DNA from: Glebionis coronaria
Taxonomy: Eukaryota > Streptophyta > Magnoliopsida > Asterales > Asteraceae
NCBI GenBank assembly: GCA_025667525.1
Contig: CM046882.1
Span: 216,612,592-216,676,591 of the forward strand
Length of the DNA stretch: 64,000 nucleotides
Direction of reading: 5' to 3'
The translations under genes were made by a program, and so were the position numbers. This document shows, in pieces, positions 54,189 to 64,000 of this stretch. The stretch's first letter is position 1; each line of letters begins with the position of its first letter. Under the pieces are notes generated by a model, which was not told the DNA's origin, did not search any database, and was given only the letters and a program-made list of their open reading frames with translations.

Positions 54189-55916
54189 CTACTCCGTGGC
54201 GTGGCCTTTGTCATTATGGAACTCGCAGAAGCGATTGCCTTGCCGACGTTCCGGGGGAGTGGTCATTGGGGGAGGCCTCGGAAAGTTCGCCCCTTCTGTC
54301 AGCAAGATCTCCCGGTAGGACATCTTTAGGGGGGTGAACTTATCGTCCGACCGTCCTCCTTTGCTTTGGCTCTTATAGTCTGAGCCCTTGTTATTGTTCT
54401 GATTACCTTGACCGCCCGACTGCCTCCGGGACTGATCATTTGACCGGTACCCATTTCCTCGTGATGGGTAGGCCGCGGCAACAGCTGTTTCTCCTTCTAT
54501 GAAATTTCTGACCCTTTCCATGAGGTCATCATATCTCTCTGGACGCTTGTCATTGAGGCGCCTGATCAATTCTCTGTCTGTTATGGCGTGCATGTAGTCA
54601 GAGATCTTCAGGAGCTCCGGCATGGTTCTCGTACGCGTGCACTCATCATTGAAGCGTTCAGTGAAGGCTTCTATGGACTCCCCCGGCCGTTGCTTGACAG
54701 TTGCCAATGAGACCGGATCCCTATTATACTTCTTCCTTTGAGTATAATTATTCTCAAAAGCAGTGTGTAGTTCCGTGAAACTATCAATGCTCCGTGGAGG
54801 GAGTGCCTCAAACCAGTCGCGGGCGTTTCCGATCAAGGTCGAATTGAACATTTGGCACCATATAGGCATGGGCCATCGCTCAATTTTAGCCTGTGTATCA
54901 AATATTTTAAGGTGATCCACCGGATCACCGGACCCATCATAAGTCTTGATACACGCCGGCATGCGACGCTTGGTGTCCTCAGAATAGTTCCTTATGCGGA
55001 GGGTGAACGGGTCTTCCCTGGGATCCGCCCATGGCCGGGTAAGCCTAGGTTCATCCCATGGTTCACACCATCGACGCGAAAGATCATCCGCTTCCGCATC
55101 TCGATAGTAAGGACCATCATAAAACCTATCATTATTTGGTGGTGGTGGAGGGGTGCGCCTAGGTCGGCGACGCTTAGGCGGATGGTCATCTGAGTCCTCT
55201 CCGGACGGGTCCGGGGACGGCGGTGGTGCCCCATCCTTTGCATAGGGACCACTTTTCTGGGATGAACCAGGAGCCTTTTTCCCAGTGTTCATCCTGTCCC
55301 ACACACTCGGGCGACGTGTGGTTCTGGCCAGCTCTCGATCTGGTCGCTCGGGTGAGCCATCCGACCTTTCTCCTTCTCGAGACTGCGTTAATTCCTGTAT
55401 AAGGCGGTCTCCTATGCGCTCAAACACATTCCGGGGTTGAGGGGTTTCCTCAAAGGTACCCTGCTCCTGAGGCCGAGCTCTCCTTTTCCTCTGATTTTGG
55501 GAGGAGGTGGTTGGTCCGGTGTCACCAAAGTTGAGTCTGGCTTGGAGGTTCCTCCCCAGATTCAACCTTGATGCGATCCCTGGGACGATCCTTTCGAAGT
55601 TCTGCGTGAGAACTCGAGTAAGATCCTCCTCACTGAGTGGTAGGACTTCCACTTCTTCCTCCGTCGAGGGTCTGCGCGGTTCCTTGTTAGGAGGGTTTGG
55701 CGCACTCCCCGGATCAGGGTTGTCCAGGGTTGAAGTAGGCGGGGGTGTCATCGAGATCGTGCTCGTCACCCCCACGGGCTGAAAACCGCTACGGTTACCC
55801 GGCCCGCCTGCGAGACGGCTAGGTGATTGGTTGGGGATGAGAATCCCTTCCCCTTGGGACTTCCGGTTCCCGGGATTCACGTTCCTGGGGTTAGCTTGCG
55901 GATGCCCCTTCGTCAT
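54189..55916 (-). pseudogene. Element G gag
   Basis: ATG at 55916 (MTKGHPQANPRNVNPGNRKS), only about 45 bases after the primer site. The first 300 residues are disordered with Arg/Pro/Asp-rich stretches. The retrotransposon gag domain follows, with YDGSGDPVDHLKIFDTQAKI, ARDWFEALPPRSIDSF and RPGESIEAFTERFNDE. The end has CEFHNDKGHATE followed by TAG at 54189-54191, just before CIQLKKHIE. The stop therefore cuts the knuckle-like C-x2-H...GH...C motif before its last Cys. Otherwise full length. Confidence 0.9.
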
Positions 55917-55960
55917 TGGAAAGTCGAGATGAGGTTTTGTTCTAGCTTAGTGTTATGGGT

Positions 55961-55976
55961 CCCACGGATGGCGCCA
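55961..55976 (-). other. Element G primer binding site
   Basis: Minus strand TGGCGCCATCCGTGGG, three bases from the LTR. Starts with TGGCGCC as in other Tat elements; I am not certain which tRNA. Confidence 0.75.
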
Positions 55977-55979
55977 ACT

Positions 55980-56561
55980 TGTTGATGCAAAAGTTGGTTG
56001 ATCCTTGCTAGACCCGAATTAGGCTTAATTCGGGTTGGCTGGGCTCCGGCTCCTGCACCAAGTGAATCGTTTGGTTGGGATCCTGCACACTAAACAGCAC
56101 GCGTTAGGCTTACCGTGGGAATGTCTCCCACGATTAGACTCCGACGTGAGAGTAAGTAATCGGTTTAAGGTTTATGTGAGTTTAGAGTACAAGTCGTAAT
56201 ACCTTTGTGGAACCCTTGGGGGTTCCTTTTATAGGCAGTGAAACCCTAGTGGGCTTCCACTGATGCTTCGGCCCCAAGGAAGAGATAATCACCAGAATTA
56301 GAATGATTGTTATCTTCTAATCTTGGTAGTGAATATCCTCTCTTATTGGGATAAAGATATTCCTAGACAGAATATTATTCTGTCTAACCCTATGTCGGCC
56401 ATGTCGGCCGCACCGGGCCGTGGGCCGCACACGTGTGTGCGGTTACTGTTCATCCAAGCCCCTAAGCCTGAATGACATTATTCCACCCATATGTGATGGG
56501 CCGGATACGGTTAGTACCCATGGGCCGGGTCCATGACCCGGCTGGGGACTATACGTCATCA
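55980..56561 (-). repeat. Element G 5' LTR
   Basis: 582 bases; partner of 45476-46057. Confidence 0.95.
56225..56235 (-). promoter_or_regulatory. Element G 5' LTR TATA box
   Basis: CCTATAAAAGG on the minus strand, about 330 bases from the outer LTR end. Confidence 0.7.
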
Positions 56562-56566
56562 GCAGC

Positions 56567-56900
56567 CATCCCCTCCAAAACCTTAGCATTGGGGATGGAA
56601 ACAACACCACCTTCATCTTGAAGATGAAGGGAACTCCTAATAGAAGCTTCAGTAACCACATAAGAACGTCCATCAATGGTAGCATGGAGTTCACGTGGAC
56701 GACCAAACACAGCCACAAGAGTAGCAGTATCCCAAAACTAGCGAATCACACTATCATAAACAATTGGGCAAACAGTAAAAGCATACCTGAGGTTAGAAGC
56801 CTCAATAAACTCTAGGATGTCTGTGAATTCATCACGTTTAGGACCATCTCCCAGATATGCGACCTTTGTTGTGAGCGGGTTGGTAGACCAAAGCAGCCAT
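56567..56900 (-). pseudogene. Element E third ORF, N-terminal segment, cut by G
   Basis: The ATG at 56900 opens MAALVYQPAHNKGR. Near 56870 the frame shifts, giving YLGDGPKRDEFTDILEFIEA and SNLRYAFTVCPIVYDSVIR, then ATIDGRSYVVTEASIRSSLH up to the G junction (AKVLEGMA). The order matches the beginning of the post-pol ORF of SIRE-like elements in Asteraceae as I recall them. A stop after VIR is also visible. About 600 bases separate it from the pol stop at 57504. Confidence 0.72.
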
Positions 56901-57503
56901 TGATGTTGATTGAAAGTGATGGAAGATGATTGGTTAGTGTTTGAGAGAGTAGAAGCGTGTGTGTGTGTGTTATGATTGTGATGAATGAGTCAAGGGGGTA
57001 ATTAACCATAAATAATGGTCTAGTAACTGTTCATTGACCCTTAATAATGTGGGTTGCCCTTTCAAATTAGGCAGTTAATGCAAAGTAACCACTTGCCCCT
57101 TATAACATTATTTGCAAATCCCAATTTACCAAAGTTAAATAAGATGATATATACCAGAATTAGCTTGCGTTGACTAAAAGTCAAAACGCATAAGGGTCAA
57201 CACTAGAAGCACAACGAGGTCAACAGAAGTCAACGAATTGAACATAGACCCAAACCAAGACTAGAAGCCAACCAGCACTTGTCAAAGAAGGATTTTTATC
57301 CACTATAAGCCAACCATAAATGACTAGAAGCCAAACATTAATGAAGACAACCACCAGAAGTGGGCAAAATCCTCCACTAGAAGTAACACACACCATAAGT
57401 ACCCATTCAATATGTTGTTAAAATCTACCAATATGTTAATCTGTGCAAGTAAATATGTACACTAAGCCTCCCCTTAGGCATAGCCTCCCCTCAATCCTAG
57501 GTC
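56901..57503 (-). other. Element E spacer between pol and the third ORF
   Basis: No ORF. Contains five or six copies of a CTAGAAGCC/CCAGAAGTG-like word between about 57205 and 57385, a GT microsatellite at about 56957-56970, and purine-rich tracts (minus strand) near 57467-57495. Confidence 0.6.
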
Positions 57504-58287
57504 TCAAGGATTGACAATCCCAATGTGAACCACCAAGTGGTTGAACCGAGGACCATCAAAGGCTTTAGTCAACAGATCTGCAATATTATCATCCGTATGA
57601 ACCTTGCGAACCTGTATCAAATTCTTCTCATTGGCATCCCGGATAAAATTGTGCCGAATTTCAATATGTTTTGTACGTTGATGAAAAACAGGATTCTTCA
57701 CAATGTAGATAGTGCTTTGGTTGTCAATGAAAATTTTGGTGTTCATAAAATTGAACCCATAATCCAACATCTGATTTTGGATCCACAAAACTTGTCCACA
57801 ACAACTAGCAGCAGCTACGTATTCAGCTTCTGTTGGAGAAGTAGCTACTATCGTCTGTTTCTTGCATTGCCATGAAATAATTCTTCGACCCAAAAACTAA
57901 CAACCACCAGTAGTAGATTTTCTGTCATTATTAGCACCTGCATAGTCACTATCACTATATGCTTCAAGAACAAAAGGTGATTCTCTAGGATACCATAAGC
58001 CTAGCTTGGGTTGAGCCTTGATGTACTTGAAAATCTTCTTGACTGCATTCAAGTTAGAAACCGTTGGAGCCACCTGATGTCTAGAACAAGAACTTACTAC
58101 AAACATAATATCTGGACGTGATGCAGTCAAATACATGAGTGAGCCAATCATGAACCTGTACATATGAACATTTACCGGAGGGTCTGGCTCATTCTTGAGT
58201 TTGACTTTAGCAACTTCATAAGGTGTTGCTGCTGGTCTAAGAGGATCCATATCAAACTTCTGAAGGATCTCATGAACATACTTATTT
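57504..58287 (-). pseudogene. Element E RNase H
   Basis: Two open pieces in one frame. 58250-57900 has [40 protein letters not shown] and GGC, then TAG (57897-57899, where a glutamine codon is usual). 57893-57504 has ISWQCKKQTIVATSPTEAEY, HIEIRHNFIRD and KAFDGPRFNHL to the natural stop. It is separated from the reverse transcriptase by a one-base shift in an A run near 58288-58292. Confidence 0.87.
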
Positions 58288-59835
58288 TTGACTTATGAAG
58301 ATTCCATCCGACTGTTGCTTGACTTGAAGACCAAGGAAAAATGTAAGCTCTCCCATAGCACTCATCTGAAATTCGTCCTTCATCAGTTGTTCAAACTCAT
58401 CACACCATTCCTTTTTAGTAGAACCAAAAATAATATCGTCCACATACACCTGAACAAGGATAATGTCCTTGGTATTCCTCTTAAGAAATAGTGTTTTGTC
58501 AATTGTGCCTCTTCTATAGCCATGTTTCAACAAGAAAGTTGAGAGACGCTCATACCAAGCTCTAGGAGCCTGATGAAGTCCATAAAGAGATTTGACCACC
58601 TTGTAAACTTTCTTGGGATGAAGTGGATCTACAAAGCCCTTAGGTTGAGTGACATAAACTTCCTTATCAATCTTTCCATAGAGAAATGCACTCTTGACAT
58701 CCATCTGAAAAACTGTAAAGCCCACAAAAGAAACAAAAGCCAAAAACAGACGAATGGCCTCAATCCTAGCAACAGGAGCAAAAACTTCAGTGTAGTCAAT
58801 GCCTTCAAGTTGTGTATGACATTGTGCAACCAACCTCGCCTTATTTCTCACCACAATACCCCGTGCATCTTTCTTGTTTTTGAGAATCCATTTGGTACCA
58901 ATTGCTGTATTTCCATCCGGCAAGTCAACTAGGATCCAAACATTCTGAAACAAGGATTGCTGCATTTCCTCCTGCATAGCCTCCACCCAACTTTGATCCT
59001 CAAGAGCATGAGAGACTGATCTAGTTTCCACCTGTGAAAGAAAACAAGCAAACAAACAATGTTGAAAGTCCGTATGATTATTACGCTTTTGATCCTCAAT
59101 ATAGCTCACAAGAGCATGATGATCAAACGTGGCCTTCTTATGCATTCTACGAGTCTTGATAGTAGAACCAGGATTTCCAATGATTTGAGTAGTAGGATGG
59201 TCTTTGTGTGACTGCAACACTGGATTGGAAGCTACTTCCACCTCTGGTTCCAAGTTATTAAGATCCCCAACAAAGTCATCATCATATGAAGCAGAGTTGA
59301 AAATGCCATCTATTGGTTGCTTATGAATATCATCCAGCTTGGTAGAAGACTTCTTTTGATAGTTCCCCAGGTCAGAAGGACTGAAGAATCTAGTATGGGA
59401 AGTGGAATCACTAGCTGGACTACCAATAGGTGTTGAACTAGCACTAGGAGTAATAGTTGGAGTACTAAGATCAGCTTTGTCAGCAGTCGTATTTAAAGGA
59501 AACTCAAAGCCACCTTGAGCAGCTGCTGTAGTAGCTTCTTGTTGTTGTTTGAGTAGTGTGTCAAGAGCTACTTGTGAATCCAATACATCTGATGGAGTTG
59601 CATCACTAGGAGGAGTAGGAGAGGCTGTGGTGGAATAGGATGGAACAACAAAAATATCATCCTCGTCATCTGAGTCAGAAAGACTAGAATGAGCACCTGC
59701 ACTAGAAGTCGCAAACACTTGTGGACCTGCATCATGGTTAGTTTTGAAACAAAAATATACTAATGAATCACTAAGATAATCAAGATCAAAATACCATTCA
59801 GGACCCTCGCCTTTGGATGTTTGACTTCTCCTCAA
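58282..59835 (-). pseudogene. Element E reverse transcriptase
   Basis: This starts in the linker after integrase (EWYFDLDYLSDSLV). A long Ser/Thr/Pro-rich linker is followed by the Copia reverse transcriptase. It has [73 protein letters not shown] and YVDDIIFGS at about residue 463. The frame ends early after DGIFISQK through a one-base insertion in an A-rich run. All core motifs are present, so only small lesions disable it. Confidence 0.9.
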
Positions 59836-61131
59836 AATACCTGAGATTTATAGTTTCAATTACTCGCTTGGCTTGGAGATTGTAGACACGATAAGCCCGA
59901 GAGTGAGCTGAATATCCCATAATGTATCCTTCGTCTGCCTTGCCATCAAATTCCCCAAATAGTCACTAGTATTCAGAATGGTGACAGGACACCCAAATGG
60001 CTTCAAATGAGCAATGTTTGGTACTTTGGATGTTAGTATCTGATAGGGAGTCTTCTTGTGAGGATTTGTAATAGAAACTCTATTCAAAACATAACTTGCA
60101 GTATTGACAGATTCTGTCCAGAACATGGTTGGAAGCTTGGAATCGGCAAGCATTGTTCTTGCAGCTTCTATTAGAGTCTTGTTCTTTCTTTCTGCCACGC
60201 CATTCTGTTGAGGATTTCTTGCCGTACTATAATCTCTTTTGATACCTTTAGAATTATAAAGTGCTATGAGGTCTGCATTTTTAAATTCTGTTGCATTATC
60301 ACATCGAATACCTTTAACCTTCTTGGACAACTGATTCTCTATAAGTGTAATAAAATCCTTGAGAATTGAGTAGGTCTCACTCTTGGCAGCCATGAAGAAA
60401 ACCCACGTAAACCTGCTATACCCATCAATTACCACCAGACAGAATTGTTTGTGGTCAATGCTCCTAATAGAGGTAGGACCAAATAAATCTATGTGTAGTA
60501 GCTGCAATGGTTCAGTTATAAGGCTGAGAGCAGTAATGGCCTTAAAGGATGCTTTATGTTGTTTGCCTTTGCTGCATGCAATACAATTAATATCATTTCT
60601 GAATGACTTGGGAGGTAAACCAGAGACCAGATTCAGATTCTCTAGTTTGTGAATGGTCTTGAAGTTCACATGTCCCATCCTGCGGTGCCATTGAGTGGCT
60701 TCATCTTCTGAGGCTTTAGCAACCAAATATGCTAGTTGACCAGTAGGGTTGACTTCATTCAGCTTGATACTATAGAGGTTGTGTCTTCTAGGAATTCTGA
60801 GTAGAACCTGTGAGTCATTCGGAAGTTTAAAGTCTTTGGATAACACTAGTGCATCAGTATCTGTAAAGAGGACAAACTGCTTCTTGTCACAAATCTGAGA
60901 GACAGGTATCAAGTTGAAGTGTTGAAGTGCTTCCACATAGTAGACCTGCTCAAAATTAAGATTAGGCGTCTGAATCGTTCCTTTGCCAGTGATCCTGCCT
61001 TCACCTCCTCTAAAATAGACATTTCCGCCTTGAAATGGTACAAAGTTAGATAGAAGACTTTTATTTCCTATCATGCTCCTACAGCATCCACTATCAACAA
61101 TTCCTAGAGTAGGATCTTGGTATGGAGTAAC
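59836..61131 (-). pseudogene. Element E protease end, GAG-pre-integrase and integrase
   Basis: From the acceptor-like site at 61132 it reads SGCCRSMIGNKSLLSNF. GAG-pre-integrase has WHRRMGHVNFKTIHKL and CIACSKGKQHK. The integrase core has LLHIDLFGP, GIRCDNATEFKN (the usual Gly after Asn is Ala) and NPQQNGVAERKNKTLIEAA. A frameshift near 59950, within LGNLM, diverts the frame; the correct reading (EFDGKADEGYIMGYSAHS) continues in another frame and a second shift near 59832 returns it. Confidence 0.88.
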
Positions 61132-61162
61132 CTACAACAACAAGAAAAGAGAAATACAAAAG

Positions 61163-63283
61163 TTAGTGTCTTAAGGGGACCCAAACCTTTGCAGGTTTGA
61201 GCCTGCCTTGTGGATCTTTAGTAGATAGCCAAGAAGATTGATGAGATCCACTGTTGTTCTTTGGTTGCATATGCATCATATGGGTGTTATTGTTTGACCA
61301 AGTACAACCTGCTGAGGGCTTAACAGCAGTTCCTAGATTTCCCAAACCAAAAAACATGTGGTCAAAATTATATGCATAATTTGGATTAAAATTATGAAAA
61401 TAGTTACTGGTTGGTCTATTTGATATTAATCCAGTGTCTCTCCAATGATCAGAAGCGAATGGAGATGTCCTTCTAGAAGAAGAAAAGGATTGAGCACTTA
61501 GGTTTAGTCTTCTAGAAGAATATGGAACAACTCTTGGTAGACCAGGAGCAGGAAATGCTTGATGAACTGAAGAATGTTTGTCAATAAAATCACAATCTTT
61601 AATCAAATGAAATTCACTCCCACAAACAAAACATGTTTTAAACGACCTTTTATTAGAATGACATTGTTTCATACTGCTAACTTTATTACACACAACTCTA
61701 GGAGAAACATTCTTCCTAGGACTCATTAAACCAGGACTAGACACTGTTGAAGTAAAAGCAACTCTCTCTTCACACTTCCTAGCACTAGTAGCAGCATTGT
61801 CATTTGTCTTGGAACATGTAGGTCTCGACTCTTCACTTGAACCACATGATGCAGAGTGACTGACTTTGTCACTGAAAGTACACGAGACAAAGTCATTAGA
61901 GTTAGTATAACTTTTTGGGGACTCATGCATCTGTGATCCATCCAAGTCATTATGCCTAGGAGAGGACATGAAAGTTCCTGTAAGAGGTGGAGGGACAGCG
62001 TGCATTTCCGCTGCTGGTTTAAACCTATTGTAGCTAGGTGTTCCCTCTTCCTCCTTGTCAGGATCAAAGACACTTGAAAAAGATAAATCAAACACATCAT
62101 CTGAATCAATATATTTATCAAATCCTAACCCTCTTTTAGTCCTACCAGACATGCTACTATCAATTAATTTTGAAAGATTCTTAGGTGCCTTTTGCCATTT
62201 TTCAAATCTCAGAAGTGTAGCATCTAATTTTTCCTTCATCTCTTGTTTTTCTTTGATACTGTCATCTTTTACCTTTCCGGTGTATTTAAGCATATTTGTT
62301 TTGTTTTCTAAATCAATGTTTAGTATCCTAATTTTATCCTCGTACTCACGTTGAGTATCTTGAAGCCACCTATTTTGTTGTTCCAATGTTTTTAAAGAAG
62401 CCTTATATGCTTGAACCTCTAAAAAATACTTATCATTTTGATCATTTAAGTCATTATATTGGGACAACAATTCTGAATATTTATCATGACAAACAAGAGG
62501 ACAATGTTGTACCTGAGGTGAGATGCCCATAAGAGCAAACTCTTCTGCTTCCTCGGTATCAGACAGATTCCCAGCAATCATTGCAAACACATCAGTAGAA
62601 GGCTCAGTTGTTTCTAAGGTAGCATTCTGATGATCATTCCAGTTGACCATAGAGTCAACAGACACCAACGCCTTCTTGTCATCCTTCACCTCCTGAATCT
62701 TAAAAGTTGAATATCTGCTCTTCTCCTGGTCATGCTTGTTAGGGCATTCCAATGCAAAGTGACCTTGCTGCTGGCAGTTATAGCATCGAACCATGCTTCT
62801 GTCAAACCTTGCTGGCTCTCTTGGGTTGTAATTAAATTTTCGACCAACTTTCTTCTCAAACTTTTGAACCCTAAGAGTGAGCATGGCCATCTGCCATTTG
62901 AGATCCATTTCATCCAGGTTAAGTTTATCAACCTGTTTGAAGTCATCAAAAGCAAGTTGCTGTTGAGCATCAACGTCAACAACAAAAGAGTGAAGAACAG
63001 CTTCTACCATGCTACCAGACTTGGCTTTAAGTTCAGGAGAAGAAGTATGCTGAAAAGTATGTTGATAAGACACAGTATTGCTTGGGCTACTAGCATAAGA
63101 CATGGGACTGGATCCCATAGAACTCACAAAGGCAGAGTTAGCAGGAGTAGGAAAAGAATCACTTGAGTATCCCCTCACATGAGGCTCAAAGGTTTTGAGC
63201 TTATGAAACAGATCATCAAAATTAAGATAGTCAAGCCCACCTTTTGCTTTGAGAGAGATTACCACCTGATTCCATGAGTAGGG
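61163..63283 (-). pseudogene. Element E gag, N-terminus lost to H
   Basis: Genuine sequence begins at 63283 with PYSWNQVVISLKAKGGLDYL; residues further upstream belong to H. A gag helical part follows, with a zinc knuckle CYNCQQQGHFALEC near 62775-62815. A long coiled coil runs from about 62480 to 62220 (SELLSQYNDLNDQNDKYFLE). A second knuckle CFVCGSEFHLIKDC is near 61590-61630, and the end VWVPLRH plus TAA is at 61163. The two-knuckle, coiled-coil layout matches element A. Pol is in a different frame; a pyrimidine tract ending TTGTTGTAG sits just downstream of the stop. Confidence 0.87.
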
Positions 63284-64000
63284 TGATAGGTGTGAAAACA
63301 CCCATCCTTTTACCACTTATTTCTGGCTAAAACAAGACCAAAACACGTATTTAATATCATTTGTTTGGAATTATGCATGGTTTTTGTGTTTATTGTGTTT
63401 TCAGAGTCAATCGGGAGAATATTAAAGAAAACATGGGATTGCACGGGTTTTATCAAGGAAAAAGACTCAAGACGAAGTCTATTGTCCAAGAGATGCAAAA
63501 GATTTTAAGTCATTGTGCCTATTTGAAGATTTATCGAAGAATAGAGCCAAAGATGAAAGATACATATATGTCGAAGAACTCGAGTCTATTAAACAAAAGA
63601 TTATAAGACGAGTTGGAATTATTCACCGACACTTCTCAAAATCCAAAGTCGGAAACGTTTATTTAAAGAAACGTGAAAATTAAAGAAGAAAGAAGAAAAG
63701 AAGCCCAAACCAAAGCCCATTCACAAGCCCACCATCACACGCCTATAAATAGGAATTTACTTCACAAAATTTGGAGCTAGTTAGTCTTTAGTTAGTTTTC
63801 ACTTTTCATTTTTTCTCTCTAGTTTTAGAGAGAGAAAGTTCTAAACTTTCTCTCACTAGTTTTCATCTTTCTCTCTTTCAAGATCAAACCTTTGTATTGT
63901 TTTTCATTAATCAAGTATAATTTCAAGGTTTTAATCTTTAATCTTATTCTACCTTTCTTTGATTTTGATTCACTTTTGGTACGAATTACTTATGATCCGT
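63284..64000 (+). mobile_element. Element H: start of an Athila-like LTR, plus strand, continues beyond window
   Basis: Starts TGATAGGTGTGAAAACACCC. This matches the first bases of the B LTR read on the minus strand (TGATAGGTGTGTAAACACCC), with further similarity for about 120 bases. It cuts the gag of E; the five bases before it (TAGGG, 63279-63283) are the expected TSD. A plus-strand TATA box and CT-rich leader follow. The other end is outside the window. Confidence 0.8.
63743..63752 (+). promoter_or_regulatory. Element H LTR TATA box
   Basis: CTATAAATAG on the plus strand, identical to the B box, followed by a TTTCTCTCTAG-rich initiator region that contains an inverted repeat around 63815-63865. 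Confidence 0.65.

Larger units (their letters stand above)
45476..56561 (-). mobile_element. Element G: complete Ty3/Gypsy Tat-lineage element with antisense gene
   Basis: The LTRs are 45476-46057 and 55980-56561, 582 bases each, starting TGTTGATGCA and ending ACGTCATCA. The flanks are the TSD GCAGC (45471-45475 and 56562-56566). Gag-pol runs on the minus strand (55916-50249) and has the second, archaeal-type RNase H that marks the Tat lineage. Between pol and the 3' LTR a spliced gene runs on the plus strand. About five LTR differences were seen (under 1%), so the insertion is recent although gag-pol has several lesions. Confidence 0.94.
32450..64000 (-). mobile_element. Element E: SIRE-type Copia retrotransposon, 5' end outside window, interrupted by F, G and H
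   Basis: The 3' LTR (32450-32914) starts TGTTGGATCC and ends GGTCCTAACA. Its outer flank CATGG (32445-32449) interrupts the third ORF of C, an element of the same family in the opposite orientation. Moving right, the order is polypurine tract, 3' region with tandem repeats, third ORF in three pieces, spacer, pol, gag. Gag is cut at 63283/63284 by H, so the 5' LTR lies beyond the right edge. Pol has frameshifts and a stop, so the copy is defective. Confidence 0.85.

Noticed and set aside
54189..54318. Plus-strand ORF opposite G gag and protease (53590-54318)
   Set aside because: Opposite-strand shadow without splice sites or codon features, unlike the antisense gene at 46645-49503.
56443..56718. 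91-residue minus-strand ORF overlapping the G 5' LTR end and E
   Set aside because: It crosses the G/E junction and is a shadow frame of the E third ORF.

Overview
The window is repetitive nuclear DNA of a flowering plant. The long, nested LTR retrotransposons belong to lineages found only in plant genomes. From memory, the protein families look most like those of the daisy family (Asteraceae), which is a moderate-confidence guess. I see no ordinary host gene, rRNA, tRNA or CRISPR array. Essentially every base can be assigned to one of eight LTR retrotransposons, called A to H here.

Nesting, read from LTR ends, target-site duplications (TSDs) and interrupted reading frames: the oldest visible element is C, a + strand SIRE-type Copia element. 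Only pieces of its third (post-pol) ORF are in the window (17480-19182 and 31741-32449). Three elements sit in C. A is a - strand SIRE-type Copia (1-17479, left end outside the window, C-side flank CTCGC). D is a complete Ty3/Gypsy Tekay chromovirus (19183-31740, TSD GGTGC). E is a - strand SIRE-type Copia of the same family as C (32450 to beyond the right edge, flank CATGG). Second-level insertions follow. B is a gag-protease-only Athila-like element in the gag of A (6110-15407, TSD ACCTC). F (35247-44641, TSD ATGTT) and G (45476-56561, TSD GCAGC) are both in the third ORF of E. H is an Athila-like LTR starting at 63284 in the gag of E and running off the right edge. Removing B, D or F plus one TSD copy restores the interrupted reading frame, which supports the boundaries.

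Coding state: D carries an intact 1,532-codon gag-pol with a C-terminal chromodomain and a separate frameshifted ORF upstream of gag. G is a Tat-lineage element with dual RNase H. On its opposite strand it carries a four-exon gene with its own TATA box, whose exon phases fit perfectly apart from one stop codon. A and E are broken Copia elements with stops and frameshifts. B encodes only gag and protease. F encodes no retrotransposon enzyme; it has three ORFs of unknown function, two of which look like diverged duplicates.

Most unusual features: F carries a GC-rich palindromic GGTACC/GATAAGG motif in both LTRs and upstream of each of its three ORFs, at a fixed distance from a TTTAAAG box in the LTRs and before one ORF. 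This suggests a non-autonomous element with several promoters. B has eight tandem hairpins in each LTR. A has a short motif scattered through LTR, untranslated and coding parts, in phase where it is coding. All lineage names rest on motif recognition from the sequence, with no database search.
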